Source: Burkholderia ambifaria AMMD (GTDB lineage: Bacteria > Pseudomonadota > Gammaproteobacteria > Burkholderiales > Burkholderiaceae). Taken from it: a DNA stretch of 64,000 nt. This document shows, piece by piece, positions 58,855-64,000 of the stretch. Location of the stretch: positions 1,426,001 to 1,490,000 of the forward strand of contig NC_008390.1 in assembly GCF_000203915.1 (NCBI RefSeq), written 5' to 3'. The position numbers were made by a program, and so were the translations under genes. The notes beneath the pieces are model-generated. The model had not been told where the DNA came from and ran no database searches. It saw only the letters and a list, made by a program, of their open reading frames with translations. How positions within the stretch are numbered: the first letter of the stretch is position 1; every line of letters begins with the position of its first letter.

Positions 58855-59496
58855 ATGGCCTGGAATCGTGACCAGATGGCCGCGCGCGCGGCGAAGGAAC
58901 TGCAGGACGGCTTCTACGTGAACCTCGGCATCGGCCTGCCGACGCTCGTCGCGAACCACGTGCCGGAAGGCGTCGAGGTGTGGCTGCAGTCGGAGAACGG
59001 CCTGCTCGGCATCGGCCCGTCGCCGACGGAGGACGAAGTCGATGCCGATCTCATCAACGCCGGCAAGCAGACCGTCACGACGCTGCCGGGCTCGTCGATC
59101 TTCTCGTCGGCCGATTCGTTCGCGATGATTCGCGGCGGCCACATCAACCTCGCGATCCTCGGCGCGATGCAGGTCAGCAAGACGGGCGACCTCGCGAACT
59201 GGATGATCCCGGGCAAGATGATCAAGGGCATGGGCGGCGCGATGGATCTCGTCGCGGGCGTGAAGCGCGTCGTCGTGCTGATGGAGCACGTCGCGAAGGG
59301 CGACCAGCACAAGATCCTCGATGAATGCAACCTGCCGCTGACGGGTGTCGGCGTGGTCGACCTGATCATCACCGATCTCGGTGTGATCGAAGTGACGCCG
59401 GCCGGCCTGAAGGTGCTCGAGCTCGCCGACGGCGTGACCGCGGAAGAGATCCAGACGAAGACGGGCGCACCGCTCGATGTGAGCGCGGTCGCCTGA
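58855..59496 (+). CDS. scoB: 3-oxoacid CoA-transferase subunit B
   Basis: This 213-residue beta subunit carries the catalytic glutamate in [14 protein letters not shown] near residue 44, and the family's [18 protein letters not shown] and [19 protein letters not shown]. It completes the CoA-transferase with scoA, whose stop is adjacent. GGAG precedes the ATG. A strong terminator follows, so the operon is just these two genes. Confidence 0.94.
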   Translation: MAWNRDQMAARAAKELQDGFYVNLGIGLPTLVANHVPEGVEVWLQSENGLLGIGPSPTEDEVDADLINAGKQTVTTLPGSSIFSSADSFAMIRGGHINLAILGAMQVSKTGDLANWMIPGKMIKGMGGAMDLVAGVKRVVVLMEHVAKGDQHKILDECNLPLTGVGVVDLIITDLGVIEVTPAGLKVLELADGVTAEEIQTKTGAPLDVSAVA

Positions 59497-59522
59497 GCAT
59501 CGTCCTTTCAGCATGACCCTCG

Positions 59523-59557
59523 ACGCCCCGCGTTCCGTCAGGAACGCGGGGCGTTTT
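59523..59557 (+). terminator. Rho-independent terminator after scoB
   Basis: Perfect 14-base arms (59523-59536 and 59541-59554, ACGCCCCGCGTTCC pairing with GGAACGCGGGGCGT) enclose a four-base loop, followed by T's to 59557. It ends the scoAB transcript and lies just before the stop of the leftward SDR gene. Confidence 0.9.
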
Positions 59558-59573
59558 GTCATGACCGCAGGCG

Positions 59574-60287
59574 TCACGCGATCGCGCCGCCGCCGTCGAT
59601 CAGCACCGTCGAACCAGTCGCGTAAGGCGTCGTGGCCAGGTAGACGATCGCGTTCGCGACGTCCTCGGGCTGGCCCACACGGCGTGCGGGCAGACGCTGG
59701 GCGGCGCCCGCGTACATCGCATCGCGCGCGTCGGGCGCGAGCTTGTCCCACAGCGGCGTCGCGATCAGGCCCGGCGACACCGTGTTCACCCGCACCGGCG
59801 CCAGCTCGAGCGCAAGACCGCGGGCGAGCGCCTCGAGCGCCGCGTTGATCGCACCCTGCAGCACCGACGACGCGCTCGGCCGCACGCTGAGATAACCCGA
59901 CACGAATGTCAGCGAACCGCCGGGTGCGATGTCGATCGAGCGGGCGATGCGGTATGCGCCCCAGAACTTGCTGTCCATCGCAGCCTGCGCGTCGGCAAGC
60001 GGCAGTGCGCGCAGCGGGCCCGTGGCTGTCTTCGCGGCCGAGATCACGACGTGGTCGAACTGGCCGACCCGCGCGCAGAACGCATCGACGGCCGCCGTAT
60101 CGGTGATGTCGAGCGCTTCGGTGCGCACGTGCCCGTCCGGCGCGGCATCTGCACCGGCCCTGGCCGGGTCGCGCGATGCGATCGTCACGGCAGCGCCGCG
60201 TTGCGCGAAGGCTTTCGCTGCCGCGGCGCCGATACCCGAGCTGCCGCCGACGACAAGTACTTTCTTTCCGTGGAGTGGATCGTTCAT
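59574..60287 (-). CDS. Atypical SDR-family protein lacking the YxxxK pair
   Basis: This 237-residue protein has the SDR Rossmann start VLVVGGSSGIGAAAAKAFAQR near residue 10 and the later RVNTVSPGLIATPLW segment. At the place of the catalytic Tyr-x3-Lys it reads Gln144 and Asn148 in SVLQGAINAALEAL, while a Ser130 is kept. It may still bind NAD(P) but use different chemistry, or act as a non-classical SDR. The start ATG is 60287; open sequence further upstream is not family-like. It is convergent with scoAB and upstream of the deacetylase gene on the same strand. Confidence 0.88.
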   Translation of the reverse strand: MNDPLHGKKVLVVGGSSGIGAAAAKAFAQRGAAVTIASRDPARAGADAAPDGHVRTEALDITDTAAVDAFCARVGQFDHVVISAAKTATGPLRALPLADAQAAMDSKFWGAYRIARSIDIAPGGSLTFVSGYLSVRPSASSVLQGAINAALEALARGLALELAPVRVNTVSPGLIATPLWDKLAPDARDAMYAGAAQRLPARRVGQPEDVANAIVYLATTPYATGSTVLIDGGGAIA

Positions 60288-60324
60288 GGTGTTGTGCCGA
60301 TGAGAGGAGGTGAGTGGAGCCCGG

Positions 60325-61350
60325 TCAGATCGTTTCGGCTTCGCGCAGCGTCGACGGGCTGCGCAGCGCGAAGCGGGCGATGTCGTCCTTGCGCATGAAG
60401 GCCACCCCCGGATGCGATCGGGCGTAGCGCAGGAAAGCATCCCAGGCGCGGACCATCTGCGGCGTGCCGCTGATCCGGTCGTGCGCGCTGATCGACATCA
60501 ATCTGCGCCGCTGCCCGGCTTCCGCGTACAGCTGGTCGAAATCGAGCTTGATCTGCTCGAGAAACATCGTCGGCGAGTAGTTGCGGCCCTCGATCAGCAG
60601 GATGTCGTTGTTGCGCAGCGTGTACGGGACGACCACGAAATCGCGACCGCCGACGGTCTCGATGAACGGCTCGTCCCGGCTGACGTCGTCGATGTGATAC
60701 ACGTAACCGAGTTCCTGCAGCAGCGGCAGCGTGTGCGGCCCGCGCCGCAGCCAGTTGCAGTTGTAGCCGACCGGGCGCTGTCCCGTCACCGCTTCGACCA
60801 TGTCGCGGGCCTCGGTGAGGAAGCGACGCTCGTCGTCGCGGGTCATCGCGAATTGCGAGCGCCATGTCGGGCCGTGCGCGGCCGCTTCGTGGCCGCGCGA
60901 CACGATCTCGCGCGCCAGTTCGGGATGCCGGCGTGCGGCCTCCCCGATCATGTGCGACGTGACTTTCACGCCATGCCGATCCCACAGGTCAAGCAGGCGC
61001 GGAATCCCTTCACGATAGCCATACGCGAACCACGTGGCCGACGCCAGATCGACCGGCATCGACGATGGAAATTCGACGGGCGGGAAGGGGCTGTCCGCGC
61101 CCTTCGGCGGTTGTCCGCCGGCCTCGAATTGCATCGAGATCGAGATGACGAGCCGCGTATCGTTCGGCCAGAATCCGCCGGCGCGCGTGTCTTCCTGCGG
61201 TGCCGGCGCGGCGGCTGCCGGCTGCGAGGCGCCCGCGACCATCGCGACGCCCGCGACCATCGCGACGCCGGCCGCCAGCCCGGCGCCGGCCTGTGCCAGA
61301 AACGTGCGGCGCGCCGGAGGCGTCGCCGGATTGGAGTCGTTGTAAGTCAT
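60325..61350 (-). CDS. PuuE-like polysaccharide-deacetylase-family protein with Tat signal
   Basis: This 341-residue protein has a twin-arginine-like leader (PPARRTFLAQAGAGLAAG) with a hydrophobic stretch, so export by Tat is likely. The mature part resembles the PuuE (allantoinase-like) branch of NodB-type deacetylases: LVISISMQFEAGGQPP at the first motif, and RGHEAAAHGPTW giving a metal-binding His pair. The reaction is a C-N hydrolysis, but the substrate is unknown. Residues 28-40 contain a perfect repeat (AGVAMVAGVAMVAG). It starts at ATG 61350 with GGAGAGG upstream and follows the SnoaL-like gene. Confidence 0.82.
   Translation of the reverse strand: MTYNDSNPATPPARRTFLAQAGAGLAAGVAMVAGVAMVAGASQPAAAAPAPQEDTRAGGFWPNDTRLVISISMQFEAGGQPPKGADSPFPPVEFPSSMPVDLASATWFAYGYREGIPRLLDLWDRHGVKVTSHMIGEAARRHPELAREIVSRGHEAAAHGPTWRSQFAMTRDDERRFLTEARDMVEAVTGQRPVGYNCNWLRRGPHTLPLLQELGYVYHIDDVSRDEPFIETVGGRDFVVVPYTLRNNDILLIEGRNYSPTMFLEQIKLDFDQLYAEAGQRRRLMSISAHDRISGTPQMVRAWDAFLRYARSHPGVAFMRKDDIARFALRSPSTLREAETI
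61232..61267 (-). repeat. Perfect 18-base tandem duplication in the Tat leader
   Basis: Units 61232-61249 and 61250-61267 are identical and encode the doubled GVAMVA segment in the signal-peptide hydrophobic core of the deacetylase-like protein. The duplication lengthens the hydrophobic region by six residues without a frame change. Confidence 0.85.
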
Positions 61351-61361
61351 CGTCCTCTCCG

Positions 61362-61919
61362 TCAGCCGACAAGCCCGAGCTGACGCATCAGCGTCAGGTT
61401 GTCCTCGATGTGCCAGTTTTCCGCAATCCGGCCGTGATCGATCCGGTAGATGTCGGTCGCGATGAAGTCGACCGTCTGCCCGCTGCCGGCCGTGCCATTG
61501 AACGTGCCGGTGAAGTGCCCGCGAAAATGCAGGTGCACGACGACCCGGTCGCCCGCGACGATCATCTGCTCGATGTCGCAACGCAGGTCCGGGATGGCCG
61601 CGCGCATCGTTTGGGATGCCGCGAGCGGCCCCGGGACGCCCTGTGCGCGGCCGGCCGGAAGCGTCCGGTCGATGAAGCCGGCGGCGAGTGCCGTTTGGGC
61701 GAGGCTGGCGTCGCCGGTATCCCAGAACGTGCCGTAGCGACGCGCGGCGAGGATCTGCGCGCGTGCCTGCTGGGCCGGCAGGTCGGCCGCGACGGTCAGG
61801 CTGTGCGGCTCGACAAGGCCGGCCGCGTGGGAGGTGGCCGGCGACAGCGCGACGACGCAGGCGGCCGCGGCGATGACGCGGGTGATCGGGCGAGCGGCCG
61901 AAAGAAGGCGAATCGACAT
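61362..61919 (-). CDS. Secreted SnoaL-like (NTF2-fold) protein
   Basis: This 185-residue protein has a Sec signal peptide (ITRVIAAAACVVALSPATSHA, cleavage expected after SHA). A SnoaL-type NTF2-like domain follows: ILAARRYGTFWDTGDASLAQTAL, FIDRTLPAGRAQGVPGPLAAS, VVVHLHFRGHFTGTF, and a HGRIAENWHIEDNLTLMRQLG end typical of ester-cyclase-like members (segments partly named by their ends). It would act in the periplasm, possibly with the neighbouring Tat-exported deacetylase-like protein. Reaction unknown. It is divergent from a LysR gene. Confidence 0.85.
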   Translation of the reverse strand: MSIRLLSAARPITRVIAAAACVVALSPATSHAAGLVEPHSLTVAADLPAQQARAQILAARRYGTFWDTGDASLAQTALAAGFIDRTLPAGRAQGVPGPLAASQTMRAAIPDLRCDIEQMIVAGDRVVVHLHFRGHFTGTFNGTAGSGQTVDFIATDIYRIDHGRIAENWHIEDNLTLMRQLGLVG

Positions 61920-61977
61920 GGTTTCGGGTGTCCTGTGGATGGCGTCGTGCGACGACGCGGAACAGGTATGGTAGGTT

Positions 61978-62011
61978 TTCGATTTCCATCTAAATACGGT
62001 CGGAAATCGAA
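61978..62011. promoter_or_regulatory. Perfect inverted repeat in the SnoaL/LysR divergent promoter
   Basis: TTCGATTTCC (61978-61987) and GGAAATCGAA (62002-62011) are perfect 10-base arms separated by 14 bases, in a 138-base divergent gap. The layout suits a LysR operator controlling both directions. Confidence 0.6.
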
Positions 62012-62057
62012 TGGATTATTCGAAAAAAGGAAAGGTTCGCGCGGGATCGAGGCCAGG

Positions 62058-62963
62058 ATGCTGATCGACGATCTCCCGGCGCTCGATACCTTCGCGAGGA
62101 TCGTGTCGGCCGGCAGTCTGTCGGCGGCGGCGCGCGAGCTGGACTTGTCGCTGTCCGTCGTCAGCAAGCGGCTTGCGCATCTCGAATCGCAGCTCGGCGT
62201 GCGTCTGCTGCACCGGACGACGCGGCAGCAGACGCTGACCGACGACGGTGCGCAGTTCCACGCGCAGGTGCTGCGCATCCTCGCCGAAGTCGAGCGTGCC
62301 GAAACGCTGATGAGCGATCGCCGCGGCACGGTCGGTGGGGTGCTGCGCGTGACGGCGCCGGGCGAGCTCGGCCGGCTGCGGATCGCGCCGCTCATCGCGG
62401 CGTTTCAGCGGCGGCATCCCGAACTGATCGTGCAACTGATGCTGACCGATGCGATCGTCGATCTGCTCGCGCACGACATCGATGTCGCCGTGCGGATCGG
62501 CAGCCTCGCCGATTCGACGATGATCGCGCGCGAGCTGGCGCCGAATCATCGCGTGCTTTGCGCGTCGCCGAGCTATGTCGCCGCGCACGGTTTGCCGGCT
62601 GAACCGGCCGAGCTTCGTGCGCACCGATGCATCGTGATGGGCGATCAGCCGCGTGCCGAGTGGCGGTTCGACGGCGCACACGGCACGGTTGCGGTCGAGG
62701 TGACGGCCGCGCTGCTGACGAACGACGGCGGCGCGGCTCGCACGTTGGCGCTGGAGGGCGCGGGCATCGCGCTGAAGTCGATCTGGGACGTCGGTGCCGA
62801 TCTCGATGCCGGTCGACTGGTCCGCGTGCTGCCGGCATTCGCGGCGCCGGCGGCGCCGCTTCATGCGGTTTATCCCGGTGGTCGTCACGTGCCGTTGCGC
62901 GTGCGCGCCTTCGTCGATTTCCTGCGCGAGCAGTTGCGTGGCGCGTGGGGCCGCGGCGACTGA
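62058..62963 (+). CDS. LysR-family transcriptional regulator
   Basis: This 301-residue LysR protein has the winged helix-turn-helix SLSAAARELDLSLSVVSKRL (about residues 19-38) and a CrgA-like effector domain (GGVLRVTAPGELGRLRIAPLIA). It starts at ATG 62058 (MLIDDLPALDTF); open sequence before that is antisense to the SnoaL gene. It is divergent from the SnoaL-deacetylase-SDR gene group and probably controls it through the repeat at 61978. The inducer is unknown. Confidence 0.9.
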   Translation: MLIDDLPALDTFARIVSAGSLSAAARELDLSLSVVSKRLAHLESQLGVRLLHRTTRQQTLTDDGAQFHAQVLRILAEVERAETLMSDRRGTVGGVLRVTAPGELGRLRIAPLIAAFQRRHPELIVQLMLTDAIVDLLAHDIDVAVRIGSLADSTMIARELAPNHRVLCASPSYVAAHGLPAEPAELRAHRCIVMGDQPRAEWRFDGAHGTVAVEVTAALLTNDGGAARTLALEGAGIALKSIWDVGADLDAGRLVRVLPAFAAPAAPLHAVYPGGRHVPLRVRAFVDFLREQLRGAWGRGD

Positions 62964-63095
62964 GCGCGCTGCGAGCGATGTGCCGGCGGGGGGGCGTGCG
63001 TGACGACCTGCGTTGACGAAGCGGTTTACAATCGTTTGCATCGGGCGGCGCACGCGTTGCCCGCCGCGCCGCCTCTGTTCGACAGGATCCCAACG

Positions 63096-63989
63096 ATGCC
63101 GATCACCTCAGCGAATCCCCCGGTTCCCCGTCAGCGACGCGTGCAGTGTGCAAGCGCCGCCGGCCTTCACCACGTCGCCTATACCGAATGGGGCGACCCG
63201 GCCAATCCGCGCGTGCTGGTCTGCGTGCATGGCCTGACCCGTTCGGGGCGCGACTTCGACCGGCTCGCCGCCGCGCTGTCCGATACATATCGCGTCGTCT
63301 GCCCCGACGTCGTCGGGCGCGGTCGCTCCGACTGGCTCGCCGATCCGCGGCATTACGCGATTCCGCAATACGTCGCCGACATGGTCACGCTGATCGCGCG
63401 GCTCGACGTCGAGTCGGTCGACTGGTTCGGCACGTCGATGGGCGGGCTGATCGGCATGGCGCTCGTGGGGTTGCCCGGTTCGCCGCTGCGCCGGATGATC
63501 GTCAACGACGTCGGCCCGCGCATCGAACCCGATTCGCTGACGCGCATCGGCGAATACCTCGGCGTGCAGCCGCGCTTCGCGACCGAGCAGGAAGGCGTCG
63601 ACTATCTGACGTCGCTATCGTTGCCGTTCGGGGAGTTGACCGCCGACGAATGGCGCGAGATCAACCGGCCGCTGCTGCGCGAGCTGCCCGACGGCGGCTG
63701 GACGATGCGCTACGATCCGCGCATCGCCGAGCCGTTCAAGGCGACGACGCCCGAGCTGGCCGCGCTCGGTGAGGCCACCCTGTGGCGCGCGATCGAGACG
63801 ACCGATGCGTCGCTGCTCGTCGTGCGCGGCGCCGAGTCGGACCTGTTGTCGCGCGAGACCGCCGCCGAGATGGTGCGCCGCGGCCGACATGTGACGCAGG
63901 CGGAAATTCCCGGCACGGGGCACGCGCCGGCATTCCTGAACGCCGACCAGATTGCGCTCGCGCGGCGGTTTTTCGTCGAAGGCGCCTGA
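63096..63989 (+). CDS. Alpha/beta-hydrolase
   Basis: This 297-residue hydrolase has the oxyanion motif VCVHGLTRSGRDFD near residue 47 and the nucleophile elbow FGTSMGG (GxSxG, Ser nucleophile) near residue 116. The catalytic Asp is in the GAESDLL region and the His in GTGHAPAFL. It resembles proline-iminopeptidase or ester-hydrolase relatives, but the substrate is not predictable. I choose ATG 63096 (MPITSANPP); an in-frame start at 63000 adds 32 weak residues. The gene stands alone and ends near the window edge. Confidence 0.85.
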   Translation: MPITSANPPVPRQRRVQCASAAGLHHVAYTEWGDPANPRVLVCVHGLTRSGRDFDRLAAALSDTYRVVCPDVVGRGRSDWLADPRHYAIPQYVADMVTLIARLDVESVDWFGTSMGGLIGMALVGLPGSPLRRMIVNDVGPRIEPDSLTRIGEYLGVQPRFATEQEGVDYLTSLSLPFGELTADEWREINRPLLRELPDGGWTMRYDPRIAEPFKATTPELAALGEATLWRAIETTDASLLVVRGAESDLLSRETAAEMVRRGRHVTQAEIPGTGHAPAFLNADQIALARRFFVEGA

Positions 63990-64000
63990 TAAACGCGTCA

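Overview
The window looks like a chromosomal segment of a Burkholderia species, most likely of the Burkholderia cepacia complex. The basis is very high G+C with strongly GC-ending codons, the gene content (fused IolC-DUF2090, CHASE2 kinase, Aae-type efflux, ValS-UvrD neighbourhood) and compact operons with ATGA overlaps. The genus call is inference from protein style; no database search was run. I saw no rRNA, tRNA, CRISPR array, transposase or integrase.

Layout. (1) 1-14.8 kb is a myo-inositol catabolism locus. iolC-iolD run leftward and the rest of that operon lies off the edge. Divergent from them is a rightward run: sugar ABC transporter (binding protein, ATPase, permease), an IolH-like TIM-barrel protein, iolG, an IolE-like TIM-barrel protein and a second Gfo/Idh/MocA dehydrogenase. 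An RpiR-family regulator and a leftward malonate/methylmalonate-semialdehyde dehydrogenase follow. Together they would import an inositol, oxidise it, dehydrate it, open the ring, phosphorylate and cleave the acid, and convert the semialdehyde to acyl-CoA. (2) 14.9-22.3 kb holds a LysR regulator, a TusA-like protein, a small hypothetical gene and a signalling module: response regulator, LysM-FecR protein, CHASE2 histidine kinase, DUF4136 lipoprotein. (3) 22.3-29.6 kb is housekeeping: galU, valS, uvrD, mtnN. (4) 29.7-30.5 kb is a lower-G+C two-gene island: a Tlde1-like (DUF2778) L,D-transpeptidase-type protein without a signal peptide, and an overlapping two-helix membrane protein. It looks like an antibacterial effector-immunity pair. 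(5) 30.5-39.9 kb has an Fsr-type MFS exporter, a chemoreceptor, and an Aae/Emr-like tripartite efflux operon (outer-membrane lipoprotein, FUSC, DUF1656, HlyD) with a divergent LysR. (6) 40-49.4 kb is mixed housekeeping: metallophosphoesterase, FAD-linked oxidase, DUF2069, WrbA-like, YihY, Mpo1-like, CBS protein, an LplT-PlsC fusion and aroC. (7) 49.4-54.1 kb is a LacI regulator divergent from a PfkB kinase, MFS transporter and DapA-family aldolase, a small carbohydrate or sugar-acid pathway of unknown substrate. (8) 54.2-64 kb has ETF-ubiquinone oxidoreductase, an SDR plus a thioesterase, a PAS-LuxR regulator divergent from 3-oxoacid CoA-transferase genes, an atypical SDR, a Tat-type PuuE-like deacetylase, a SnoaL-like protein, a LysR regulator and an alpha/beta hydrolase.

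Clear rho-independent terminators follow the CBS gene, aroC, the DapA-family gene and scoB. Several divergent promoters carry inverted repeats that make good operator candidates.
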